A DNA stretch of 64,000 nucleotides, from NCBI RefSeq assembly GCF_001542405.1, contig NZ_LNCD01000078.1, forward strand, positions 85,081 to 149,080, given 5' to 3'. Shown here in pieces: positions 17,091 through 26,166 of this stretch. A model generated the notes under the pieces. That model saw only the letters and a program-made list of their open reading frames with translations. It was not told the origin of the DNA and ran no database searches. Origin of the DNA: Rhizobium altiplani (GTDB lineage Bacteria; Pseudomonadota; Alphaproteobacteria; Rhizobiales; Rhizobiaceae). The position numbers were made by a program, and so were the translations under genes. The number at the start of each line of letters is the position of its first letter. The first letter of the stretch is position 1.

Positions 17091-18332
17091 ATGAACCGCA
17101 TCCTCCAAATCGAAACCGAGACCCGCCCCTCAAAGACGGATCGCGTGGCAGGCAATACAAACTCACTGCTGTCGTTGATCGAGTGGCTCTCCGGCGATGA
17201 ATGCCATGCGCTCGATGAGCCCGGCCTGATCTCCACCCTCGGCCGCCGCCTACTGGCACTCGGACTGCCTATCGATCGCATGACGCTACATCTCATGACG
17301 CTTCATCCGGAACTGATTGGCCGTACGCTTGCCTGGGCTCCGGGCGATCCGGTAGAGATCCACGATCGCGAACACAGCGCGCGCCAGACCTTTGCCAGCA
17401 GTCCTTTGCGCAAGGTTATGGACAGCCGCGAGCCGCTGGTTGTCGGGCTGGGTGACAGCATGCACGGCCGCTGGCAGGATATCGATATCTTTGCAGGCCG
17501 TGGCCTCGTGCAATTGATGATCGCGCCTCTTTGCAATGCCGACGGGCCGGTGAGCGCGGCTGCCTTCGGGACCCGGCGGCCCGGCGGCTTCACACCTGCC
17601 GAAATCCAGGCTCTCGAGCGGATCCTCCCGGCGTTGCGCAACACCTGCGAATTGCGGGTGATGCGTCAAGTCGAACTCAGCCTGCTCGACACCTATATCG
17701 GTCCGCTCACAGCGCAGCGCATCCTTGCCGGGCGAGTCCGGCAGGGCGAGATCGAGTCCATTGAGGCGGCTCTTCTGCTTTGCGATCTGCGCGGGTTCAC
17801 GGAGATATCCAACAGGCTGCCAAGCAACAGCGTGCTCGAGTTGCTCAACGCCTATTTCGACAAGGTCATTCCCGCCATCACGCGCGAAGGCGGCGAAGTT
17901 CTGAAATTTATGGGCGATGCCGTCCTTGCGTTCTTTCCTGGCTATGATCCGGCCCGCAGTAGCGCTTCGGCATTGATCGCCGCCAAGGACATTCTGCGTG
18001 AGATCGATAAATTCGGGTTCGGCGATATCGCTCTCAACGTCGGCATCGCCCTGCACCATGGCGAAGTCAGCTACGGCAATATCGGATCCGGTCGCCGCCT
18101 CGATTTCACGTTGATCGGTCCCGACGTGAATCTGGTCAGCCGCATCCAAACGGCATGCGGAGATCTTCGCGTCCCGCTCCTGATGTCCGACGCATTCCGG
18201 TGCGAGGCTCAGGCCGAGGCCGTCTCGGTGGGCTGGCACGCGCTCAAGGGCTTCTCGGAGAAGGTCGAGCTCTTTCGCCTTCCGGAGTGGTACCCGGGGC
18301 GCGCAGAAGGCGAATATAAACTATATAAATAA
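17091..18332 (+). CDS. Class III adenylate/guanylate cyclase with N-terminal sensory domain
   Basis: 413 residues. The C-terminal cyclase homology domain starts near 225. Metal aspartates are D232 (LLCDLRGFTEIS) and D276 (FMGDAVLAFFP), the base-selecting Lys is K272 (EVLKFMGD), and D345, N347 and R351 are in IGPDVNLVSRI. All residues needed for ATP cyclisation to cAMP appear present. The roughly 200-residue N-terminus resembles a GAF-like sensor. It is cytosolic, with no membrane segment. It starts 30 bases after emrB with GGGAGAAACGCC upstream, so it may be co-transcribed with the efflux genes. Rhizobia carry many such cyclases; the signal is unknown. Confidence 0.9.
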   Translation: MNRILQIETETRPSKTDRVAGNTNSLLSLIEWLSGDECHALDEPGLISTLGRRLLALGLPIDRMTLHLMTLHPELIGRTLAWAPGDPVEIHDREHSARQTFASSPLRKVMDSREPLVVGLGDSMHGRWQDIDIFAGRGLVQLMIAPLCNADGPVSAAAFGTRRPGGFTPAEIQALERILPALRNTCELRVMRQVELSLLDTYIGPLTAQRILAGRVRQGEIESIEAALLLCDLRGFTEISNRLPSNSVLELLNAYFDKVIPAITREGGEVLKFMGDAVLAFFPGYDPARSSASALIAAKDILREIDKFGFGDIALNVGIALHHGEVSYGNIGSGRRLDFTLIGPDVNLVSRIQTACGDLRVPLLMSDAFRCEAQAEAVSVGWHALKGFSEKVELFRLPEWYPGRAEGEYKLYK

Positions 18333-18416
18333 TAGCTATTTGTTGTGTGTTCACGGTTTTGGCGTTATTTGCTGAATAATGGGGATGGAGAGTACGGGGG
18401 CGTAAGGCAACAAGAA

Positions 18417-18881
18417 ATGCTGACGAAAAAGGGAAAGTATGGGCTGAAGGCGCTGGTTGACTTGGCGCGGCTTGCGCCGGGGGAAACCGCCTTCATCAAT
18501 GACGTTGCTTCGCGCAACAACATTCCGAAGAAATTCCTGGATACGATTCTTCTCGAATTGCGAAATGTCGGCATTCTTCGGTCGAAAAAGGGCCCGGGTG
18601 GCGGGTATTCGCTGTCGCGTCCAGCGTCTGAAATTCGCATTGGCCACGTCATCCGCACGCTTGACGGGCCTTTGGCGCCTATTCGCTGTGCGAGCCGTAC
18701 AGCTTACGAAGCCTGCGACGACTGTTCCGATCCCGAAAACTGTCAGGTGCGGCGCTCCATGACCGAGGTCCGCGATGCGATCGCAGACATTCTCGACAAT
18801 ATGACGCTTGAGCAGTTCGTTGCGTCGGGCAGCAAGCTGGACGATTCGGACGAGGAAGTCGCTATCTCGGTCGCCAACTGA
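18417..18881 (+). CDS. Rrf2 family transcriptional regulator with cysteine cluster
   Basis: 154 residues from the ATG 18417 (upstream AAGG). It opens MLTKKGKYGLKALVDLA, the usual Rrf2 start, then VASRNNIPKKFLDTILLELRNVGILRSKKGPGGGYSLSRP (helix-turn-helix and wing). Cysteines at 91, 100, 103 and 109 form a C-x8-C-x2-C-x5-C cluster, compatible with an Fe-S cluster or thiol sensing as in IscR/NsrR/CymR-like members. It lies 84 bases after the cyclase and is convergent with the flavoprotein gene. The target is unknown; the sulfur-type dehydrogenase next door makes a sulfur or cysteine link conceivable. Confidence 0.88.
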   Translation: MLTKKGKYGLKALVDLARLAPGETAFINDVASRNNIPKKFLDTILLELRNVGILRSKKGPGGGYSLSRPASEIRIGHVIRTLDGPLAPIRCASRTAYEACDDCSDPENCQVRRSMTEVRDAIADILDNMTLEQFVASGSKLDDSDEEVAISVAN

Positions 18882-18887
18882 ACAGCA

Positions 18888-19988
18888 TCAGCTGCCGCCA
18901 AAATAATGCTCTGCAGCCGCCCGGTAAAGATCGTCGTCGGCCGTATCATTCGCGCGAATCCGCGCATTTCTCCAATGTCGATCGAGATTCCGGCCTATGC
19001 TTGTCGCGCCGGATCCCGACAGCTCGAATAGCGCGTTGGCGACTTCCAGGGCCGTCCTGCTTGCCATGATCTTGGCGGCTGAAGCGGAGAAGAACGCCAG
19101 TTCGACTGCGCCGGTCGATGGGCCGACCTGGGAAAAATCGAGTTTGTTGCCGGCGCTTTCCAGGAGCGCTGCAGTCGCTTGCACGGAAAGGGCAAGCTTG
19201 CCGATGCTGGCTGAGGGCGGCGCTTCCCGGAGATTGACGAGCGCGGCCCGGGCAATGCCGAGGTCCGTGCCTGCATGGAGTAGGGCGGCCAGCGCCGAAC
19301 TGGTCGAGTGGCGTTGCCGTTGATCGTCCATCTCTTCGGCGTTCCCGGTGACACCTTGTGCGACAGCGGTTCCGGCGCCATTCGTCCGTTGCCCGAAACC
19401 ATCCCAGTCATCGATGATCTGCAGGCCCGCGGCTTCACGGGGAAGGTAGAAGCGAACCGATTGCCCTTGCGTGTCAGTCGCTTCGACAGCGATCCAATCG
19501 GCAAAGAGGATGCCGGGCGCACGCAAGCTCCGGCCGCTTAATTGATAATGGAGGCCGGAGGGAACAGCCGCACCGGCTTCGGGAAAAGCTGCTGCGACGA
19601 AATGATCGCCGGCAAGGACGTGAGCGAAGAAGAGTGCCTTTCGCTCTTCATTCTGTTCACTCCGGAGTTCCTCGAGCACCGTGAAATGGCGTTCGAGGCA
19701 CTCCCCGATGGAAGAATCGCCTTCAGCGATTATGGCAACGATCTCGCCGAGGAGCGCATTGCCGACGTCCAGTCCCTCGTTCTCAGGCGGCACGGTCACG
19801 GCCGTCAGTCCCGACTGGAAAAGGGCGTCGAGCTCCGCGCGAGGAAACACCCGGTTAATATCACGCTCGCTCGCCTGCAGCGCAAAGTCCGCGGCAAGGC
19901 GTCGCGCGGTGGCTATCGCCTCTTCCTCGCTTTCGATACGGTGCGCGGCTGGTCTTGTCCGGTCTTGAAACCGCGATACGGTTCCCAT
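18888..19988 (-). CDS. Acyl-CoA dehydrogenase-like flavoprotein (SfnB/DszC-type)
   Basis: 366 residues, acyl-CoA dehydrogenase fold. Near-diagnostic blocks are DDWDGFGQRTNGAGTA (the loop between the beta barrel and the C-terminal helices) and the C-terminal GRNLDRHWRNARIRA, which match the SfnB sulfur-acquisition oxidoreductase and DszC-like flavin monooxygenase group more than true fatty acyl-CoA dehydrogenases. The likely role is FMNH2-linked oxidation or desulfurisation of an organosulfur compound, but the catalytic substrate is not readable. AGGAGAAG precedes the ATG. It is a single gene, with no flavin reductase nearby. Confidence 0.75.
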   Translation of the reverse strand: MGTVSRFQDRTRPAAHRIESEEEAIATARRLAADFALQASERDINRVFPRAELDALFQSGLTAVTVPPENEGLDVGNALLGEIVAIIAEGDSSIGECLERHFTVLEELRSEQNEERKALFFAHVLAGDHFVAAAFPEAGAAVPSGLHYQLSGRSLRAPGILFADWIAVEATDTQGQSVRFYLPREAAGLQIIDDWDGFGQRTNGAGTAVAQGVTGNAEEMDDQRQRHSTSSALAALLHAGTDLGIARAALVNLREAPPSASIGKLALSVQATAALLESAGNKLDFSQVGPSTGAVELAFFSASAAKIMASRTALEVANALFELSGSGATSIGRNLDRHWRNARIRANDTADDDLYRAAAEHYFGGS

Positions 19989-20146
19989 CGCTTCTCCTAT
20001 CAGTTGCGCCTCTAGGATTGTTGGATCGCGGGTGCAATGATAAGGCGCGTTTTTCTACGAATGCACGAGCGATAGAATTTTATTGTCGCTTGATTGCACT
20101 AATGCGAAGCGTGCGACGCTTCGCTGTCCGCAATGAGAGGTTCAAC

Positions 20147-20884
20147 ATGCCTTCAACAGTCCATGAGCGACTGAAACTGAATCCCGGCGACATTCCGATC
20201 TACGCCATCGGTGACATTCACGGCAGGTACGACCTGCTGCTGAAGGCGGAGCAGGCCATCATTGACGACGCTGCCGTGATCCCGGGGCGCAAGCTTATCA
20301 TCACGCTCGGTGACTACATTGATCGCGGACCGTCATCGGCACAGGTGATCTCGCACCTGATGATGCCTCCACCGGCGAATTTCGACCGCATCTGCCTGAC
20401 CGGGAATCACGAGACCACGATGCTCGACTATCTCGATGGTCTGATTTCCTTCTCGGATTGGATGCGGATGGGGTCGGATGCGCTGCTACGCTCCTACGGG
20501 CTCGATCCGGAACAACTGCCGCTGGTTTTTCCGAACGCCGCCAAGCTCGTGGGCTACATCAAGCAGTCAATACCGAAGCCGCACGTAGATTTCCTGCGAT
20601 CCCTGCCGATCTTCGTCGACACGCCGAATGTTCTGTTCGTTCATGCCGGCATCGATCCGATGCTGCCGATCGATGCGCAAAGCGACGAGGATCTTGTTTT
20701 CATCCGCCATCGCTTTTTCGAGAGCAGCCGGCCGCTGCCGAAAGTGATTGTTCATGGCCATACGCCGAACGATGGGCCCGAGGTCCTGCCGATGAGGCTC
20801 AATCTTGATACAGGCGCCTTCCACAGCGGCAGACTTACGGTTGCCAGACTGTGGAGAGGGCGCGTGCATCTCTTCCAGACGTGA
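20147..20884 (+). CDS. PPP-family serine/threonine phosphatase (metallophosphoesterase)
   Basis: 245 residues. It carries the three metal-binding motifs of the PPP superfamily in order: GDIHGR (about 26-31), GDYIDRG (about 53-59) and GNHE (about 88-91), then HAG (about 172) and HGHTP (about 204). It is a soluble phosphomonoesterase acting on phosphoproteins or on small phosphorylated substrates such as Ap4A. The ATG 20147 has GAGAGG upstream; an in-frame 64-codon extension upstream does not look coding. Its stop codon is directly adjacent, with no gap, to the stop codon of convergent exoP, which encodes a bacterial tyrosine kinase-type protein. Confidence 0.87.
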   Translation: MPSTVHERLKLNPGDIPIYAIGDIHGRYDLLLKAEQAIIDDAAVIPGRKLIITLGDYIDRGPSSAQVISHLMMPPPANFDRICLTGNHETTMLDYLDGLISFSDWMRMGSDALLRSYGLDPEQLPLVFPNAAKLVGYIKQSIPKPHVDFLRSLPIFVDTPNVLFVHAGIDPMLPIDAQSDEDLVFIRHRFFESSRPLPKVIVHGHTPNDGPEVLPMRLNLDTGAFHSGRLTVARLWRGRVHLFQT

Positions 20885-23236
20885 TCAGGCGCCGGCTTCT
20901 GCGGGCTCCCGCTTCCTTGACGTCTCTTCGGTGTAGTAGCTCACATATTTGTGGCGGTAGCGTTCAGTGCCGCCGAAGTTGGTGAACTTGCCCAGTTCCG
21001 TCATGTCGGTCTTGTTGAGGATCACACCCAGAATCTTCGACTTGATCTGCGGCTCGGAATTCAGAAGGTCGCGCACGACTGATGTCGGTGTCGAGCCCCA
21101 TTCGGTCACAAACAGGAAGCCGTCCACCTGCGGAGCAAACGCCTTGGCGTCGATGACAGGGCCGAGCGGCGCAAGGTCGACCACGATGTAGTCGAACATC
21201 TTGCGCGCATTTTCCATCAGATTGAACATGCCCTGCGAAGCAAGCAGTTCGCTCGTGTGCATGAGATGATCGTTCGGCAGAACCGGCAGGATCGCGAGCT
21301 TCGTTATCGGATCGATCTTGACGGCACTCGCCCACGGAACCTCACCGAGGACTGCTTCGACAAGACCCTGTTGCGGTGGGTTCCGCAGCATACGGGTCAG
21401 GCCCGGATTGCGCAGGTCGGCGTCAATCAGCAGCGTGCGCTTGCCGCTGGAGGCGAGAAGTGCTGCGAAATTGGCCGCCGTGGTCGACTTGCCTTCTCCC
21501 GGCATCGCCGAGACGACTCCGATGACGCGGTCCGACTTGCCCAGAAACATGACGTCGCTTGCAAGCTTCGCGTTGCGCAGCGTTTCGGCGAAGACCGAGC
21601 GTGGCGCCTCGAGGACGACGCGCATGATGCGTTCGAAGGTTGCATCCGACTCTGCTTCGGCGGCTTCGACCGGCGGATTGGTGCGCGGCCGGAAGATCTT
21701 ACCCTCCCGCGGCGCCTTGCCGATGAGCGGCAGGTAGCCGAGGAACTTGAGGCCAAGGATCGTCCTGACATCGCCTTCGACACGGAAGAACCGTTCACGG
21801 AATTCCTGGAACGCCGTAAGTCCACCCCCGGCCATCAGGCCGAGAACGATGGCGAGGCCAAGCGTCATGGTCTTTTTCGGGCTGGACGGCGATGCCGGCA
21901 CGCCGGCTTCAGAGATGACGCGAGCCTTGGCAATCGGGAAGGACTGCTGCTGCGATGCTTCCTCGTATTTGCCGAGGTAGGATTCATAAAGGGTCTTCAG
22001 GGCAGTCGCGCGCTGCTCGAGATCGTTGAGTTGGACGAGCGACTTGTCAGCCTCCGAATTCTTGCCAGTCAGGTGTTCGATGTTTTGGCGGAGCGAGGCC
22101 TCGCGTACGCGCGCGACTTCGGATTCGTTGTGATAGCTGGCCGTCAGTTGCTGCAGTTCCTGATAGATCTGGCGGGTCAGGTCCTGCTTTTCAGCACGTA
22201 AAGCGACGGCCTGCGGATGGTCTTTCCCGAAGTTGGTTGTAACCTCCTGCTCGCGCTTGCTCACCGCGGCGTAACGCGTACGCATATCCTTGATCACGGT
22301 ATTGTCCGCTTGGCCTGAAGAGATCGCGGCGTTATTGACGGCGCTCTCCGGACCAAGGTCGATGATCGACTTGAACTGGCTGTATCGAGCCGATGCGCTG
22401 GCACTGTCGGCCTGGGCGACGATCAGTTGCTTGTTCAGGTCGGCAAGCTGTTGTTCCGACATCAGTTCGCCATTGGCCGACGTGAGGCCGTTGTCGGACT
22501 TGAACTTTGCAACATCAAGCGCAGCCTGTTGCGACCGCTCACGAAGATCCGCAAGGCGCTGCTGCAGCCACACCGAGGCGCTTTCGGTCGCATCGAAGTT
22601 GGCGTTCAACTGGTCGTTCAGGTAGGCGGTGGCGTACGCCTTGGTGATCCGTTGTGCCAGAAGCTTGTCGGTCGAACGGAAGGAAACCGCGAGAACGGAA
22701 CTGCGATTGACCCGCGATACCGCCACGGCCTCCTGCAGCAGGGCGGCCGCCTTCTGGCGGCGGCCGTTGCGCGCATCGTCTTCCGTTACCGGCGGACCGC
22801 CGGGCGCCAAGGCGCTGACGATCAGCTTAATGCCGGACTTGACTAGCTCGACTGGCGACTTCGAGGGGTCAAGGATTGTCGAATTGTCCTGAAGTTTCTC
22901 GGCATCGACGACGCGAAGCGCAAGTTCGTTCGACTTGAGAATTTCGACGGCGCTGGCGATCTGCATGTCGACCTGCTGCGAGCTGGCGGCCGGCGTCGGA
23001 TCCTGCGCGTATTTCGCAATGTCGTCGTCGAGCAGGATCTGCGTCATCGACGTATATTGCGGGGTCGCGAAGAGCAGAAAGATGAAGGCGAGCGTCACGG
23101 TTGCGGCAACGCAGAGAGCGATCGATCCGGCACGCCGGATCAGGATGGCAATCAGGCGATCGATGTCGATGAAGGAATCGGAATCGTCGGCCGCTTTGGG
23201 CAGAGTGCTGTGCAAGGTCAGGTTCCGTTGGTTCAT
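20885..23236 (-). CDS. exoP: Succinoglycan transport protein ExoP (Wzc/BY-kinase-type polysaccharide co-polymerase)
   Basis: 783 residues. The N-terminal Wzz domain has a first helix at about 33-53, a large periplasmic coiled-coil region, and a second helix preceded by the proline-rich SPSSPKK motif. The cytoplasmic tyrosine autokinase domain has Walker A AMPGEGKST (577-585), Walker A' LLIDADLR (about 602-609) and Walker B YIVVDLAPL (about 683-691). The tail carries clustered tyrosines at 760, 764, 767 and 768, the usual autophosphorylation sites. It controls chain length and export of the exopolysaccharide with ExoQ and ExoF. It is the last gene of the leftward exoHKLAMOP run, 4 bases after exoO; the exoN normally between them is absent. 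Confidence 0.96.
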   Translation of the reverse strand: MNQRNLTLHSTLPKAADDSDSFIDIDRLIAILIRRAGSIALCVAATVTLAFIFLLFATPQYTSMTQILLDDDIAKYAQDPTPAASSQQVDMQIASAVEILKSNELALRVVDAEKLQDNSTILDPSKSPVELVKSGIKLIVSALAPGGPPVTEDDARNGRRQKAAALLQEAVAVSRVNRSSVLAVSFRSTDKLLAQRITKAYATAYLNDQLNANFDATESASVWLQQRLADLRERSQQAALDVAKFKSDNGLTSANGELMSEQQLADLNKQLIVAQADSASASARYSQFKSIIDLGPESAVNNAAISSGQADNTVIKDMRTRYAAVSKREQEVTTNFGKDHPQAVALRAEKQDLTRQIYQELQQLTASYHNESEVARVREASLRQNIEHLTGKNSEADKSLVQLNDLEQRATALKTLYESYLGKYEEASQQQSFPIAKARVISEAGVPASPSSPKKTMTLGLAIVLGLMAGGGLTAFQEFRERFFRVEGDVRTILGLKFLGYLPLIGKAPREGKIFRPRTNPPVEAAEAESDATFERIMRVVLEAPRSVFAETLRNAKLASDVMFLGKSDRVIGVVSAMPGEGKSTTAANFAALLASSGKRTLLIDADLRNPGLTRMLRNPPQQGLVEAVLGEVPWASAVKIDPITKLAILPVLPNDHLMHTSELLASQGMFNLMENARKMFDYIVVDLAPLGPVIDAKAFAPQVDGFLFVTEWGSTPTSVVRDLLNSEPQIKSKILGVILNKTDMTELGKFTNFGGTERYRHKYVSYYTEETSRKREPAEAGA

Positions 23237-23240
23237 GGCT

Positions 23241-24248
23241 CTATCCTTTGCGGGAGCGGGTCACGCCATCGATGGCTGTAAGGTCGGTCCGAGGGCTTAC
23301 CAAGTGGCGAAGCGGCGCGAGTGCGCGATTGATCCGAATGGCGATTGGCATCCTGAGATGGGCCAACGCCGACGGATTGCTCCAGGCCGTCTTGATCGCT
23401 CCGGAGATCGACCGGTCTTTGATGTTCTGTACGAGGATGAGGAATGCGCGGCCCCGGCGGAGGCTTTGTTCGCGAAACTCCTGTGCGGCCGCCGCCTCCG
23501 CATCCAGTGTGTGATCTCGAAGGAAGGCCTTATCACCCTCGATCATGGCATCGATGTGATGAAGCGCAAGAACGCGTGAAATCGATCCCTCACGGATCTG
23601 ATAGTCGTAGCCAGGGATCGGCTCGATCACGCAGCGCCCACCAAGCGCCATGGCCGAGGCGAGAAACAGATAGTCCTCACCGACCTTGAGGGCTTCGTTG
23701 AAGCGAAGTCCTTGCTGTTCGATGAAGTCGCGCTGAAAGATCGGCTTGAGATAACCAAAGTTATGCGTTGTCTGAAACAGGGCATTCGATCGTATGAATA
23801 CCGGAAGCGTCAGCTCCGGCGTCTCGGCCAACGATTGCCGAGCAAACATCGTCTCCGGTGGCGTGCCGTCGGCGCGAATGACACGGAGATTGTCGACGGC
23901 AATCTGGGCACCGGCATTCTCAGCGCGTTTGATCATGCGCTGCAAACGCTGCGGCTCGACGGTGTCGTCTGAGTCGAGCACGGCAAGCCACCGGCCGGTT
24001 GCAGCCGACAACGCGGCATTGCGCGCTGCCGCTGGCCCACCATTGCGCCCAAGCGCCAGGAGCTTCACGCCCCTGTTCGCGTAACTTTCCGCAATGGTTC
24101 TCGTCTCGTCCGTTGAGCAGTCATCGGCGACGATCACCTCAACCGACACGCCCTCTTGTGCAAGGGCGCTGTCGATCGCCTTGGCGATCGTCTCCTCTGC
24201 ATTGTAGGCAGCGACGATGAAGCTGACGTCGGGCTGGGTTTGCGTCAT
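23241..24248 (-). CDS. exoO: Succinoglycan glycosyltransferase ExoO (GT2)
   Basis: 335 residues, GT-A fold family 2 transferase. It has the nucleotide-binding start VSFIVAAYNAEETI, VIVADDCSTDET, the GPAAARNAAL block and the metal-binding DSD in LAVLDSDDTV. In the S. meliloti scheme ExoO adds the fifth sugar, a beta-1,6-linked glucose, onto the lipid-linked oligosaccharide at the cytoplasmic face. The identity as ExoO comes from its place between exoM and exoP and from overall resemblance. Its ATG overlaps the exoM stop by 4 bases (ATGA), so the two are translationally coupled. Confidence 0.9.
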   Translation of the reverse strand: MTQTQPDVSFIVAAYNAEETIAKAIDSALAQEGVSVEVIVADDCSTDETRTIAESYANRGVKLLALGRNGGPAAARNAALSAATGRWLAVLDSDDTVEPQRLQRMIKRAENAGAQIAVDNLRVIRADGTPPETMFARQSLAETPELTLPVFIRSNALFQTTHNFGYLKPIFQRDFIEQQGLRFNEALKVGEDYLFLASAMALGGRCVIEPIPGYDYQIREGSISRVLALHHIDAMIEGDKAFLRDHTLDAEAAAAQEFREQSLRRGRAFLILVQNIKDRSISGAIKTAWSNPSALAHLRMPIAIRINRALAPLRHLVSPRTDLTAIDGVTRSRKG

Positions 24249-25171
24249 GCAGCCTCCGCCGTTCCATACTGACGAATCTCACGAACGCCGAGCAGGCCAC
24301 TCACCACGCCGGTATGCATGAGGCCGCGAAGGGCGTAGCGATACCGCGGAACCGGAGAAAAGACGCAGGCAAGCGCCGCGCCGTAGCAGAAGGCCGCCTT
24401 GGCTGCAGCCAGGCCGATCTGCTTTAGCCGCTGCAGGCCAGCGTTCTTTTCCTGGAGCAGCCGCCCATGCGTCTGGCCGAAGCGGAAGCGGCGCTTGGCA
24501 AGCCAGGACAGGCCAGCGCGGCTTTCGGTCACCGGTTCATAAACATAGGCCTCGGGTGCAAAGGCAATCCCGCCGCCATCGGCATGCATATGGCTGAAGA
24601 ACTCCGTGTCCTCGCCGCCGGTGCGCCCAAGTGCAAGGTTGAAGCGGCGCCCGACCACATGGGGCGAATCGAGGCGAAGAAGGACATTGCAGGTGTAACC
24701 GGTGCGGATTTCACCGCCGACCCATACGGGCAGCGTCGAGTGGAAGTCGCCCTCGCGCATCCAGTTCGGCGCCGTGGACAAGTAGACGCTGCGGACGGGC
24801 CCAAGCACCGCATCCGCCTTGGTCTTCTTGGCAACGGCAAGCAATTCCACCAGCCATTCCTCACTGGCATCCTCATCATCGTCGATGAAGGCAAGGAAAT
24901 CGCCCGTCGCATTTTCCAGGCATGCATTGCGGGCAATCGAAATGTTCGATGCCGGGCAGTGCACATAGGCAATTTCATGCGGAATGGTCGGACGAAGCGC
25001 ATCGACCCGTTCCTTGGCGCTCGGAACCTTGTCGTTGTCGGCGACGATGATCCGCAGCGTTGCTCCATCGGGCACGGCGAGGACCGCAAGCGAAAGCAGC
25101 GCTTCGTCAAGCGAAGCGCGGCGGTAAGTGCAAATGCCGATATCGATCTGCAGGGGGGGCATGTCGTTCAT
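24245..25171 (-). CDS. exoM: Succinoglycan glycosyltransferase ExoM (GT2)
   Basis: 308 residues. Motifs: IDIGICTYRRASLDEAL, IIVADNDK, SNISIARNACL, the metal-binding DDDED in LAFIDDDEDA, and GGEDTEFF at the acceptor/base site. In the S. meliloti pathway ExoM adds the fourth sugar, a beta-1,4 glucose. Length is close to the roughly 309 residues I recall for S. meliloti ExoM. The start at 25171 has AAAGG upstream and overlaps the exoA stop by 4 bases; the in-frame ATG at 25162 is the alternative. It is part of the tightly packed leftward exo operon. Confidence 0.91.
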   Translation of the reverse strand: MNDMPPLQIDIGICTYRRASLDEALLSLAVLAVPDGATLRIIVADNDKVPSAKERVDALRPTIPHEIAYVHCPASNISIARNACLENATGDFLAFIDDDEDASEEWLVELLAVAKKTKADAVLGPVRSVYLSTAPNWMREGDFHSTLPVWVGGEIRTGYTCNVLLRLDSPHVVGRRFNLALGRTGGEDTEFFSHMHADGGGIAFAPEAYVYEPVTESRAGLSWLAKRRFRFGQTHGRLLQEKNAGLQRLKQIGLAAAKAAFCYGAALACVFSPVPRYRYALRGLMHTGVVSGLLGVREIRQYGTAEAA

Positions 25172-26166
25172 GAAGAGACCTTTCTGCCGCGGAAGCTCAG
25201 AAGCTCCATCCAGAAACCGGCAGACCAGGCGAAGTGCATCACCATTGCCGAAACAGCGGCAAGCGGGCCGTATGGATTCTTGTGGCCGATGGCCATCCAG
25301 AAGCCGTAGCCGACGCACGCGACGGCCCAGAGGCTGAATGGGATAACGGCCGCCCAGTTCAGAACGGCAAGAAATGCGCCGATAAAGACCGGAACGACGA
25401 GAAGCGGGAGCATCTGCCGAAGATTGGGCATGCTGCCGTGCTTCAGGATGTTCTTCGCGCGACCTCTGCCGTAGCCAAGATATTGGCGGAACAACGTCGA
25501 AATGGTCGAGCGCGGATAGTAGGTCATTCGCGTCTTGTCGGTCATCCAGATGCCGAAGCCCGCCTGCTTCAGGCGGTAGTCGAGCTCCGCATCCTCGTTG
25601 TGGCTGAAGGTTTCATCGTAGCCGCCGACCGCCTCGAAGGCTGCGATGCGCATCAGCGCGTGATGGCCGTGATTGGTCCAATGCCCCTTGGCGCCCTCGC
25701 GATGCTTGGAACCGCCATTCCCAAGTTTGGAATTCTGAGCAAAGGCAGTTGCCTTCTGGAAGACGCCGAAGCCGACCGTTTCCATGGCGACCACGACGGA
25801 GTCCGCCTGGGTCAGCACGGCCTCCTGAACGAGGCGTCGGCAGTAATCGGCGGGGTAATCGCCGTGTGCGTCGATCCGGATCAGGTAGTCGTAGTCACGG
25901 CCAAAGGTCTGAACCGCGAGATTGACCGCCGCACTCTGGATCCGTCGGGGATTGTGCAAGAGCACGATCCGCGGATCGGCAGCGCTGATGCGGGCGACGA
26001 TGTCGCGTGTCGCATCCGTGCTGCCGCCGTCGGCGACGACGATCCGGGCATCCATGTGATCGATTTCGACGCTCAATTTGGCGAGCAACGCCTCGATATG
26101 CTTCTCTTCGTTCAGGCAGGGAATGATGATCAGACTGGAGACGCTGGCACCGACATCAGGCTTCAT
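25168..26166 (-). CDS. exoA: ExoA portion, with its own retained start site
   Basis: This is the ExoA half of the fused frame, 332 residues if translated from the ATG 26166, close to the size of S. meliloti ExoA. AGAAGGGTGG sits six bases before this ATG, and the residues just before it (a Gly/Ala/Thr/Ser/Pro-rich stretch) look like a linker or former intergenic leader. It is a GT2 catalytic domain followed by two or three C-terminal helices (about 245-320) that fix it to the inner membrane. Its stop overlaps the exoM start. Whether the cell makes it alone, only as a fusion, or both cannot be decided from sequence. Confidence 0.6.
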   Translation of the reverse strand: MKPDVGASVSSLIIIPCLNEEKHIEALLAKLSVEIDHMDARIVVADGGSTDATRDIVARISAADPRIVLLHNPRRIQSAAVNLAVQTFGRDYDYLIRIDAHGDYPADYCRRLVQEAVLTQADSVVVAMETVGFGVFQKATAFAQNSKLGNGGSKHREGAKGHWTNHGHHALMRIAAFEAVGGYDETFSHNEDAELDYRLKQAGFGIWMTDKTRMTYYPRSTISTLFRQYLGYGRGRAKNILKHGSMPNLRQMLPLLVVPVFIGAFLAVLNWAAVIPFSLWAVACVGYGFWMAIGHKNPYGPLAAVSAMVMHFAWSAGFWMELLSFRGRKVSS

